Shown here: one piece after another, positions 9,857 to 18,234 of the stretch | How the letters are laid out: the number at the start of each line of letters is the position of its first letter | Numbering within the stretch: the first letter of the stretch is position 1 | Assembly: GCA_012513005.1 (NCBI GenBank) | Contig: JAAZCZ010000072.1 | Span: 1-45,453, forward strand | Direction of reading: 5' to 3' | Source of the DNA: Oscillospiraceae bacterium | Lineage (GTDB): Bacteria; Bacillota; Clostridia; Oscillospirales; Oscillospiraceae | Length of the DNA: 45,453 nt | Position numbers and translations under genes: made by a program | Notes under the pieces: generated by a model | The model's database searches: none | Told to the model about the DNA's origin: nothing | The model's input: the letters and a program-made list of their open reading frames with translations, nothing else

Positions 9857-11119
9857 ATGAAAAGACCGTTAGCAGATGAAATTAGACCCTCTTCTATTTC
9901 AGAAGTTGTCGGGCAGAGCCATATTTTAGCTGAAAATGCCCTGCTTTCGCGGATAATTAAGTCAGGTAACATACCGAATATGATATTCTACGGACCATCC
10001 GGCACCGGCAAGACAACCGTTGCCAATATTATTGCAGCCAGCACAAAGAGAACCCTGCACAGATTAAATGCCACTACCGCTTCTCTTGCTGATATTAAGG
10101 CTATTATCTCTGAGCTTGATACTTTTTTATCCCCGGGCGGAATACTGCTATATTTAGATGAGATACAGTATTTTAATAAAAAGCAGCAGCAAAGCCTGCT
10201 CGAGTTTATTGAAGACGGCAGAATTACACTGATTGCATCTACTACCGAAAACCCGTATTTTTATATTTATAATGCAGTGTTAAGCCGAAGCAGTGTTTTT
10301 GAGTTTAAGGCTGTGACGCCCGAGGATATGCTGCCTGCCGTGAAGCGGGCTATATTATTTCTTGAAAATCGCGATAGTGTATCGATTATACTGGAGGATA
10401 AGGCAATAATGCGTATTGTTTCTGCCTCCGGCGGAGATGTGAGGAAGGCTATTAACGCGGTGGAGCTTCTATATGATGCTGCTGAGCGAAAAGACGGCGT
10501 TATTAACATCAGCCTAGCTGATGTAGAGTCAGCTACTTCCCTATCCGCCATGAGATACGACCGAGACGGAGATGAGCATTTTGACCTGCTCTCGGCACTG
10601 ATGAAATCTCTGCGCGGCTCTGATCCCGATGCCTGCATGCACTATTTAGCAAGGCTGCTTGAAGCGGGTGATTTAATCGGGGTCTGCAGACGCCTTTTGT
10701 GCTCTGCCTCTGAGGATATAGGTCTTGCTTACCCCATGGCTGTGCCTATTGTTAAAGCCTGTGTTGACTCTGCTATGCAGCTTGGTCTGCCCGAGGCAAG
10801 GCTGCCCCTATCCGAAGCTGCAATCTTGCTGGCTACTGCTCCTAAGTCAAATTCTGCCATGCTCGCAATTGACGCAGCTGCCGCTGATATTAAAGCCGGT
10901 AAAATAGGGCCTGTACCACGAGAGCTGCAAAATGTGCATGCTGACGGCACCGGCTTTGAGCGTGAGCAGGGATATAAATACCCACACAATTTTGAAAACC
11001 ATTGGACCTATCAGCAGTATCTGCCTGACTGTGTTAAAGACAGTATTTACTATGAATACGGTGACAACAAAACAGAGCAGGCTGCCCGTGCATACTGGGA
11101 CAAGATTAAGGATAAGTAG
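9857..11119 (+). CDS. rarA: Replication-associated recombination protein A (MgsA/RarA AAA+ ATPase)
   Basis: MKRPLADEIRPSSISEVVGQSHIL, Walker A YGPSGTGKTT, LYLDEIQYFNKKQQQ, EDIGLAYP. ORF 9623..11119; ATG at 9857. Confidence 0.95.
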   Translation: MKRPLADEIRPSSISEVVGQSHILAENALLSRIIKSGNIPNMIFYGPSGTGKTTVANIIAASTKRTLHRLNATTASLADIKAIISELDTFLSPGGILLYLDEIQYFNKKQQQSLLEFIEDGRITLIASTTENPYFYIYNAVLSRSSVFEFKAVTPEDMLPAVKRAILFLENRDSVSIILEDKAIMRIVSASGGDVRKAINAVELLYDAAERKDGVINISLADVESATSLSAMRYDRDGDEHFDLLSALMKSLRGSDPDACMHYLARLLEAGDLIGVCRRLLCSASEDIGLAYPMAVPIVKACVDSAMQLGLPEARLPLSEAAILLATAPKSNSAMLAIDAAAADIKAGKIGPVPRELQNVHADGTGFEREQGYKYPHNFENHWTYQQYLPDCVKDSIYYEYGDNKTEQAARAYWDKIKDK

Positions 11120-11122
11120 CTT

Positions 11123-11332
11123 ATGGATATTAAAGTCGGAGATATACTGAATATGAAAAAGCAGCACCCCTGCGGCAGTGCTGCTTGGACTGTTTTGCGC
11201 ATCGGGGCTGATTTTAGGCTCAGATGCACAGGCTGCGGGCATGAGGTCATGGGCTCGCGCAAAAATTTTGAGCGAAATATTAAAACTGTAGTAAGAGATG
11301 GAGAACTAATTAATAAAAAAGACCTAGTCTAG
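11123..11332 (+). CDS. DUF951-family small protein
   Basis: 69 aa MDIKVGDILNMKKQHPCGSAAWTVLRIGADFRLRCTGCGHEVMGSRKNFERNIK, typical of DUF951. Confidence 0.88.
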   Translation: MDIKVGDILNMKKQHPCGSAAWTVLRIGADFRLRCTGCGHEVMGSRKNFERNIKTVVRDGELINKKDLV

Positions 11333-11381
11333 TCTTTGGGATTATACTCTTGCCCTATAGCTTATAATACGGAGATTTATT

Positions 11382-12074
11382 ATGATAACAGAAGAAATAA
11401 GAGCGCAGCTTTTTTTGCTAAAAGACGAAAAATACGCTGATTTTCAGAGAAAATTAATACCGACAGTGAAGGACACAAAAATCATTGGTGTTCGCACGCC
11501 TGCAATCAGAAGCTATGCTAAGGAAATTATAAAAAGAGAGGATATAGGTGATTTTCTCTCTGATTTGCCGCACAAATATTATGATGAAAATCAGCTTCAT
11601 GTTTCTCTTTTATGTCTTATGCGTGATTTTGACAGCCTTATTGCCCTTGTTGAGGAATTTTTACCGTATATAGATAACTGGGCGACCTGCGATTCTCTAT
11701 CACCCAAGGTTTTTAAAAAGCATCGTGAAAAGCTGCTTTTATATATAAATAAGTGGATAAAAAGCGAGCACAGCTACACTGTTCGCTTTGCAATCGGAAT
11801 GCTTATGGAGCATTTTTTAGACGAAGACTACAAAGACCTGTATCCTCAAATGGTGGCTAAAATAAAAAGCGATGAGTACTATATCAACATGATGATTGCA
11901 TGGTACTTTGCAACAGCACTTGCAAAGCAGCACGATGCGATTTTGCCTTTTTTGGAAAATGCCGTTTTGCCTGTTTGGTGTCACAACAAGACTATACAAA
12001 AGGCAGTCGAGAGCTATCGCATTACTGCAGAGCAAAAGGAATATCTCAAAACTCTGCGAAGGCGTCTAAAATAG
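11382..12074 (+). CDS. DNA alkylation repair (AlkD-like HEAT-repeat) protein
   Basis: 230 aa; GVRTPAIRSYAKEI, DNWATCDSLSPKVFKKH, AIGMLMEHFLDEDY, YYINMMIAWYFATALAKQ. Confidence 0.88.
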   Translation: MITEEIRAQLFLLKDEKYADFQRKLIPTVKDTKIIGVRTPAIRSYAKEIIKREDIGDFLSDLPHKYYDENQLHVSLLCLMRDFDSLIALVEEFLPYIDNWATCDSLSPKVFKKHREKLLLYINKWIKSEHSYTVRFAIGMLMEHFLDEDYKDLYPQMVAKIKSDEYYINMMIAWYFATALAKQHDAILPFLENAVLPVWCHNKTIQKAVESYRITAEQKEYLKTLRRRLK

Positions 12075-12156
12075 AGCTAAGAAATTCACATTTTCTTAAT
12101 GAAGTGTTGCATCAGTCGGTTTATAATTATGTATATATTATCAAAGGAGAGATAAG

Positions 12157-12699
12157 ATGAGCATATATGATTATTCGGTAATAAATCCCCAAAACGAGGA
12201 AGTTTCACTCGAGAACTTCAAAGGCAAGGTACTTCTTATTGTGAACACTGCGACAGGTTGCGGCTTTACCCCGCACTACAAGGATTTGGAAGAGATGTAT
12301 GAAAGCTTTAGTGACAGGGGCTTTGAGATACTAGATATCCCCTGCAATCAGTTTGCCGGGCAGACCCCCGGAACAGACGATGAAATACATGATTTTTGTC
12401 AGCTTCATTACAATACACAGTTTCCGCAGATGAAAAAGAGCGATGTTAACGGCGAAACTGAGCTGCCTTTATATACCTACCTTAAATCTCAAAAGGGCTT
12501 TGAGGGCTTCGGAAAGGGTCCTAAGGCACTGCTTATGAGCGCAATGCTGAAAAAAATCGATAAAAACTACAAGAATAACCCTGATATTAAATGGAATTTC
12601 ACCAAGTTCTTGGTAGACAGAAACGGCAATGTTGTTGCCAGATTTGAGCCTACACATGATATGAAGCTTGTGTCTAAGGCTGTACAGGAGCTGCTGTAA
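12157..12699 (+). CDS. Glutathione peroxidase family protein (Cys type)
   Basis: NTATGCGFTPHYKDLE, PCNQFAGQTPG, KWNFTKFLVDRNG. Confidence 0.94.
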   Translation: MSIYDYSVINPQNEEVSLENFKGKVLLIVNTATGCGFTPHYKDLEEMYESFSDRGFEILDIPCNQFAGQTPGTDDEIHDFCQLHYNTQFPQMKKSDVNGETELPLYTYLKSQKGFEGFGKGPKALLMSAMLKKIDKNYKNNPDIKWNFTKFLVDRNGNVVARFEPTHDMKLVSKAVQELL

Positions 12700-12734
12700 C
12701 ATAGGTTCACAGTAATTGCAAATTGCAAAAACAC

Positions 12735-12767
12735 AAAAGGCTGTTCGGATCTCCGAACAGCCTTTTT
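12735..12767. terminator. Bidirectional terminator between convergent gpx and rnfB
   Basis: AAAAGGCTGTTCGGATCTCCGAACAGCCTTTTT, near-perfect palindrome with A/T flanks. Confidence 0.9.
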
Positions 12768-12790
12768 ATTATTTGTGATGCTAAATATTT

Positions 12791-13600
12791 TTAGTCCTGA
12801 ACATAGATTTTCTGCGGGTGAATAATGCTTCTCGGACAAACTTTTGCGCAGGTTCCGCAGCCGGTGCATTTATCGTAGTCGATAACTGCTATGTTATTTT
12901 CGACCACAATAGCTTCGTGCGGGCATTCGCGCTGACATTTCATACAGGCTATGCAGCTGGCATCACAGACCTTGCGCTTGGCAGCGCCCTTGTCTGTTGA
13001 ACGGCAGCCCACCAAAACCTTCTGCTCATAGGGGACTTTTTTGATTATTCCCTTGGGGCAGGCTTCGGCGCATGCCATACATGCCACGCATTTTTCACGG
13101 TCTACCTCTGCTACTCCGTTTACAATGTTCATTGCTCCGAACATGCAGGCATTGACACAGTTACCGAGACCGATGCAGGAAAATTGGCAGAGCTTAGGTC
13201 CCTTGTTGCCGAATCTCATAGCAGCTAAGCAGTCTGCAGGTCCCTCGTATTCAAACAGCTTTTTTGCCTTTTCGCTTGAGCCTGAGCAAGGTACGAACGC
13301 CACATATTTGGCTTCTGCGCTATTATCTAAGCACATGATTTCGCAGATTTTTTCTGCAGATTTAGAGCCGCCGGGTGAGCATAGATTGGGGGCAGCGCCT
13401 TCGAGAACTACTGCCTGTGCATAGGCATCGCAGCCGGGAAAGCCGCAACCGCCGCAGTTTGCGCCTGCTAAGGCAGATCTGACTTCAGCGATTCTCGGGT
13501 CCTGCTCTACATGGAACACCTTTGCGGCAAAGGCTAAGACTGCGCCGAAAACAGCACCCATGACGCCTAAAACTAAGATAGCATATAGTATATTTTCCAT
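12791..13600 (-). CDS. rnfB: Rnf electron transport complex subunit B (polyferredoxin)
   Basis: LAGANCGGCGFPGCDAYA plus several CxxCxxCxxxCP clusters. Confidence 0.95.
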   Translation of the reverse strand: MENILYAILVLGVMGAVFGAVLAFAAKVFHVEQDPRIAEVRSALAGANCGGCGFPGCDAYAQAVVLEGAAPNLCSPGGSKSAEKICEIMCLDNSAEAKYVAFVPCSGSSEKAKKLFEYEGPADCLAAMRFGNKGPKLCQFSCIGLGNCVNACMFGAMNIVNGVAEVDREKCVACMACAEACPKGIIKKVPYEQKVLVGCRSTDKGAAKRKVCDASCIACMKCQRECPHEAIVVENNIAVIDYDKCTGCGTCAKVCPRSIIHPQKIYVQD

Positions 13601-13612
13601 TTAGCTACCTCC

Positions 13613-14194
13613 TCAACCTAACTTCATGCCGCTAAAGCCCATAAACGCAAGTGCAAGAAGACCTGCTGTTACTAAGGCTATCGGGAACCCCTCGAAGCTC
13701 TCGGGGTACTCTGCAAACTGAACCCTCTCTCTGACACTGGCAAAGAGAACTATGGCAAGCATGAAGCCGAGTCCGCCTGTAATGCCGTAGGTTACGCTCT
13801 CTATAAAGTTGTATTTATACTGAACGTTTAGAAGAACAACACCGAGTACAGCGCAGTTTGTTGTTATAAGCGGCAGATATATGCCGAGGGCATTATACAG
13901 AGATGGGATTGATTTTTTAAGGAACATCTCAACCAGCTGAACGAGTACTGCAATTACAAGAATGAATGCAAGTGTGTTCATGTACTCTAAGCCGAGATTT
14001 CTGAGCAGACCGTCTACAACATAGCATATTGCCGATGCAAGTCCCATAACGAAGGTGACGGCGATTCCCATGCCGACTGCCGTATCTACCTTTGTTGAGC
14101 AGCCGAGGAACGGGCAGCATCCCAAGAACTTGGAGAATATGAAGTTGTTTATTAATATGGCCCCAATTGAAATGGAGATTACTGATGCTAACAT
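13613..14194 (-). CDS. rnfA: Rnf complex subunit A
   Basis: ILINNFIFSKFLGCCPFLGCS, TTNCAVLGVVLLN. Confidence 0.95.
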   Translation of the reverse strand: MLASVISISIGAILINNFIFSKFLGCCPFLGCSTKVDTAVGMGIAVTFVMGLASAICYVVDGLLRNLGLEYMNTLAFILVIAVLVQLVEMFLKKSIPSLYNALGIYLPLITTNCAVLGVVLLNVQYKYNFIESVTYGITGGLGFMLAIVLFASVRERVQFAEYPESFEGFPIALVTAGLLALAFMGFSGMKLG

Positions 14195-14904
14195 TATGCG
14201 GCCACCTCCTCATCGACTAATACCTTGGCGGCTCTAAGCGCTTTTTCCTTTTTCTCGTCGGCCTTGCGCAGTGCAAACTGCATTGCGGCAAGCAAAACTG
14301 CAAGAGTTAAAAATCCGCCGAAGGGCATGATTAGTATTGTGGCGGCATACTCACTTGAAAATACCTGTATTCCCGAGCCTGAACCGTCTAATGTGAGGCG
14401 CAGTGCGCCCTGTGACACATCGAGTAGTCCTCCGCCAAAGGAACCGTTGCCGAGCAGCTCACGAACTATGCACATTAATACTAGTGTTACTGTGTAGCCT
14501 ATGCCCTGGAAAATACCGTCGAAAAATGAGGGTATTACAGGCTCGTTCTGGCAAAACGCTTCGGCTCTTCCGATTATTATGCAGTTAACGACTATGAGCG
14601 GAATAAACACGCCCAAGGAAGCTGACAGCGCCGGAACAAATGCCTGCAATAACAGGTCTACTATTGTGACGAAGCCGGCTATGACAACTACGAAAATCGC
14701 AATTCTGATGTCGTTCGGAATAATCTTTCTCATTGCGGAAATAACAACATTGCAGCAGGTAAGAATTATAAGCACCGATATGCCCATTCCGATACCGTTA
14801 AACAAGGTGGTTGTTATTGCCATTGTTGAGCACAAACCGAGTCTTTGTACTAAAACCGGGTTGTTGTCTATAAGACCGTCTCTAAATTGTTTTTTAATAC
14901 TCAT
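14194..14904 (-). CDS. rnfE: Rnf complex subunit E
   Basis: NPVLVQRLGLCSTMAITT, FIPLIVVNCIIIGRAEAF. Confidence 0.95.
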   Translation of the reverse strand: MSIKKQFRDGLIDNNPVLVQRLGLCSTMAITTTLFNGIGMGISVLIILTCCNVVISAMRKIIPNDIRIAIFVVVIAGFVTIVDLLLQAFVPALSASLGVFIPLIVVNCIIIGRAEAFCQNEPVIPSFFDGIFQGIGYTVTLVLMCIVRELLGNGSFGGGLLDVSQGALRLTLDGSGSGIQVFSSEYAATILIMPFGGFLTLAVLLAAMQFALRKADEKKEKALRAAKVLVDEEVAA

Positions 14905-14914
14905 GGCAGCCTCC

Positions 14915-15466
14915 TTAACCCAAAGCGACTACAGCTGCTATGGCTGTGTTAACTGAATCTACAATCGCCTGTGAGGAAATCGTTGCGCTTGTGATGGCTT
15001 CTATTGTGCCGCCTGCATTTTTAAGTGCTGTGCCTTCCTCTGCACCGACAAATTTTGCCCTAAAGCCCTCTTCTGTAATTCGGGCTCCGAGTGAGGGGGT
15101 CTCGCTGTGGCTGATTACCGAAACGCCGGTAGCCTTGTGCGAACTGTCAACACCTACAACTGCCGTGATGTTGCCCTGTGCCCCCGAGAATGTCATTTCA
15201 ACAACATATCCCTCTTCGCCGGCTTTTGAGATTGTGTCTACTGTGGGGAATGAAGCTTTATCAAACTCCGTTACTTCCACATAGTCGCCTTCAAAGGGCA
15301 GAACTTCATTATATGCCTTTGCGGTTGCCTGCTGCTTCTGCTCTTTTATTCTGTCTGCAGTCAGTGAGTTTGTGTATCCCAAAACTCCGGAAGTGAGTGC
15401 AGATACTAAAAACAGGATAAGTGTCAGGCGAAGAATTTGGCTTTTGGACTTCTTCTTTTCTTTCAT
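14915..15466 (-). CDS. rnfG: Rnf complex subunit G (FMN-binding)
   Basis: One TM helix; SETPSLGARITEEGF and EAITSATISSQAIVDSVN (flavinylation-type motif SATISS). Confidence 0.94.
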   Translation of the reverse strand: MKEKKKSKSQILRLTLILFLVSALTSGVLGYTNSLTADRIKEQKQQATAKAYNEVLPFEGDYVEVTEFDKASFPTVDTISKAGEEGYVVEMTFSGAQGNITAVVGVDSSHKATGVSVISHSETPSLGARITEEGFRAKFVGAEEGTALKNAGGTIEAITSATISSQAIVDSVNTAIAAVVALG

Positions 15467-16500
15467 GATGCCGCACCCTCCTTTGCCTTTTTCTTTTCTG
15501 CTGCCAGTTTTGCCTTCTCTTCCTTAACATCAGCAGCCGAAACACCGAATTGACGGCGACGTGTGAGCGCGTCAATCGCCCAAGCGCAGGTGTTCATTAT
15601 TAATATAGCGTAGGTTGCACCCTCGGGATAGCCGCCGTAGTAGCGTATCAGAACTGTAATTAAACCGCAGCCGACGCCGTAAATAAGCTGACCCTTAGGG
15701 GTTACCGGGCTGGATGAATAGTCTGTTGCCATAAAGAAAGCAGCCAGTACAAGTCCGCCGGAAGCAAGGTTCAAAAGTGTCCAGTTTAAGCTGTCGTAGC
15801 CTTCTTTACCCAATGCGAATGTCAATACCGCAAAGGTTCCGAGATAAGCCAGAGGGATTCTCCATGTTATTACCTTGCGGATAAGCAGGTAGCAGGCACC
15901 GAGAAGTACCGCTATTGTGCTGATTTCACCGATACATCCGGGGATATAGCCTATCAGCATGGATTTAAGATTATAATATGCAGGTAGGGCATCTGAGCCG
16001 TAGAGGGAAGCAAGCGGAGTTGCCATTGTTGTGCCGTCTACTACACCTGCAAGTGCGGATGGCACCATCCACCTTGTCATAAATGCTGCATATCCTGCTG
16101 TTAAGAACGCTCTTCCTGCTAAGGCGGGGTTTAAAAAGTTTTTGCCTATGCCGCCGTAGAGCTGCTTTACTACTATTATTGCAAAGAATGCGCCGATAAC
16201 GGGCATCCACCAGGGGCTGCTTGCAGGCAGTACGCATGTAAGCAGAAGACCTGTGACCACAGCTGAGAGATCCCCCACTGTGTTTGTCTTTTTCATGAGC
16301 TTTTCGTATGCCCACTCAAAAAACACGCAGGAAATAACCGAGGACGCAAGAACTATTACCGCTCCCGTTCCGAACATCCAAATACCCATTCCGATTGCGG
16401 GCAAAAGGGCTATGATTACATCAAGCATTATTGAACGGGTGTCTCTTTTTACTCTGACAATCGGGTTTGATGTTACCTTGTAGAGTCTTTTCTCTTCCAT
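15463..16500 (-). CDS. rnfD: Rnf complex subunit D
   Basis: 345 aa membrane protein; FLNPALAGRAFL, DGTTMATPLA (flavinylation-type motif), FFMATDYSSSPVTPKGQLIYG. Confidence 0.95.
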   Translation of the reverse strand: MEEKRLYKVTSNPIVRVKRDTRSIMLDVIIALLPAIGMGIWMFGTGAVIVLASSVISCVFFEWAYEKLMKKTNTVGDLSAVVTGLLLTCVLPASSPWWMPVIGAFFAIIVVKQLYGGIGKNFLNPALAGRAFLTAGYAAFMTRWMVPSALAGVVDGTTMATPLASLYGSDALPAYYNLKSMLIGYIPGCIGEISTIAVLLGACYLLIRKVITWRIPLAYLGTFAVLTFALGKEGYDSLNWTLLNLASGGLVLAAFFMATDYSSSPVTPKGQLIYGVGCGLITVLIRYYGGYPEGATYAILIMNTCAWAIDALTRRRQFGVSAADVKEEKAKLAAEKKKAKEGAAS

Positions 16501-17870
16501 TACGCCTTGGCCTCCTTTCCTGCCTTGGCTGCCTTTTGGGCTGCCTGTGCACGAAGTTTTTCCGCTGCCTTCTTTGCGTTAAGCATCGCTTTGCCTTGCT
16601 TGAAGGTATGTGTAAGCGGCAGTCTGCCGGGGCAGCCGTATGAACATGAGCCGCATTCGAAGCAGTCCATTACATGGTATTGTTCCATCTTCCTAAAGTC
16701 CTGCTGCTTTACATACATATACATAAATACAGGCTCAAGCTTCATGGGGCAGTGCAGTACGCAGTTGCCGCATCTGATGCAGACAGGCTCTTCTTTTTCT
16801 CTGTTTTCGTCTGCACTGAATACTAAAAGTCCCGAAGCACCTTTTACGCTGCCTGCTGAGTCATCTGCCACGCAGATACCCATCATAGGTCCGCCCATGC
16901 AGATGCGCTCAGGCTCTTTTACAAAGCCGCCCGCTTCAGCAAAAATGTGAGAAAGCGGAGTGCCGAATCTGACCAGAAGGTTGGAAGCCTTTTCAAAGCA
17001 GTCGCCTCCCACAGTCACAACACGCTCAATCGAGGGCATGCCTTCATAGCATGCGCGGTAGATTGTGTATGCGGTGTAGGTAGACACAACATTGCAGCCG
17101 ACTCCGGAGGGAATCCCGCCCGGCTTGACTTCTCTGTTTGTGTTGGCTTTAACCTGCATTTTCTCTGCGCCCTGCGGATATTTTACTTCCTCGGGTACTA
17201 TTGTAATACCGTATTTTTCGGGCTCAAGAGAGTTTAGAAGGTCAATTGCGTCCTGCTTATTTTTCTCTATTCCGTAGAGAATTTTTTCAAGCCCGTGAGC
17301 TTTTCTTATAAGCTCTATTCCCTTCATAAGCTCCACAGGATGCTCTAGCATTGTTCTGTGGTCTCCGCTTAAATAGGGCTCGCACTCAGCTCCGTTAATT
17401 ATAACGGTGTCGACCTTGCCGCGGGCTCCGGCAATTTTAAATGCAGTCGGGAACATAGCACCGCCCATACCGACGACGCCTGCTTCACGAATGCGCTTTA
17501 TTATTGCCTCAGGGTCATTTAGCTGCTCCTCTGTTAGGGGCACAAGGTCCTCACAGGGAGTATCCTTAAAGTCGTTTTCGATGACAACGGATAATATCAT
17601 GTCTCCGAGCATGTGTCTGCGCGGTTCGATAGCCTTAACTACTCCCGAAACAGAAGCATGCACCGGGGCTGATACCGGCGCCTCATCGTAGCCAATTAAT
17701 TGGCCCATTTTAACGACATCTCCCACACTGACTGTGGGCTTGTTCGGCACGCCTATATGCTGAATCAGCGGGATCACGACCTCTTTAGGAGGAGCTATGG
17801 TCCGTACAGGCGATTTGCTGGCGGTTTTTGCATAATCAGGGTGCACCCCGCCGTAATACTTATAGGGCAT
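16500..17870 (-). CDS. rnfC: Rnf complex subunit C
   Basis: ORF 16500..17879; GGAMFPTAFKI, NGAECEPYLSGDHR, two CxxCxxCxxxCP clusters. ATG at 17870 (MPYKYYGG) is preceded by GAGGTG. Confidence 0.93.
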   Translation of the reverse strand: MPYKYYGGVHPDYAKTASKSPVRTIAPPKEVVIPLIQHIGVPNKPTVSVGDVVKMGQLIGYDEAPVSAPVHASVSGVVKAIEPRRHMLGDMILSVVIENDFKDTPCEDLVPLTEEQLNDPEAIIKRIREAGVVGMGGAMFPTAFKIAGARGKVDTVIINGAECEPYLSGDHRTMLEHPVELMKGIELIRKAHGLEKILYGIEKNKQDAIDLLNSLEPEKYGITIVPEEVKYPQGAEKMQVKANTNREVKPGGIPSGVGCNVVSTYTAYTIYRACYEGMPSIERVVTVGGDCFEKASNLLVRFGTPLSHIFAEAGGFVKEPERICMGGPMMGICVADDSAGSVKGASGLLVFSADENREKEEPVCIRCGNCVLHCPMKLEPVFMYMYVKQQDFRKMEQYHVMDCFECGSCSYGCPGRLPLTHTFKQGKAMLNAKKAAEKLRAQAAQKAAKAGKEAKA

Positions 17871-17901
17871 TAGCATCACCTCAAAACATTTTCACCACCC
17901 A

Positions 17902-17930
17902 ATGTTATCACAATTGCCTAATTATGTCCA
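17902..17930 (-). promoter_or_regulatory. Putative sigmaA-type promoter for the rnf operon
   Basis: Minus strand TGGACA - 17 nt - TAACAT, 30-60 nt upstream of rnfC. Confidence 0.5.
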
Positions 17931-17976
17931 TACTGTTAATGCCATTTTTATTAAGAAAACGCCTATTTTTTTGACT

Positions 17977-18010
17977 ATTTGTTAACAATATTGCGAATAT
18001 CTTAACAAAT
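17977..18010. promoter_or_regulatory. 34-bp interrupted palindrome between divergent rnfC and GH2
   Basis: ATTTGTTAA-ca-ATATT-gcg-AATAT-c-TTAACAAAT. Confidence 0.5.
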
Positions 18011-18145
18011 TTTGGTTTTTTATTTTCTGATTAATGCAGGGTTTGGACTCTGCTTTGCAGATTTAATTATGCCGATAAAAAGACATTTTATCCCCTTTTC
18101 TGTTCTGGTTTAACCGACTTTGTATAAAATATTGCATTATTCCTC

Positions 18146-18174
18146 TTAACAAACAATGCAAAATGATGTAGAAT
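18146..18174 (+). promoter_or_regulatory. Putative promoter of the GH2 gene
   Basis: TTAACA - 17 nt - TAGAAT, about 60 nt upstream of the ATG. Confidence 0.55.
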
Positions 18175-18234
18175 ATATCTTGCTTTATTATGCGTTCATT
18201 TCGCTTGCAGCCAAAAAGCTGTGAGTAATACATT

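Noticed and set aside
9592-9972. 126-aa minus-strand ORF across the nth-rarA junction
   Set aside because: Spans two confident genes on the opposite strand; no motif.
16507-16950. 147-aa + strand ORF opposite rnfC
   Set aside because: Antisense to the conserved rnfC frame; composition follows the reverse complement.
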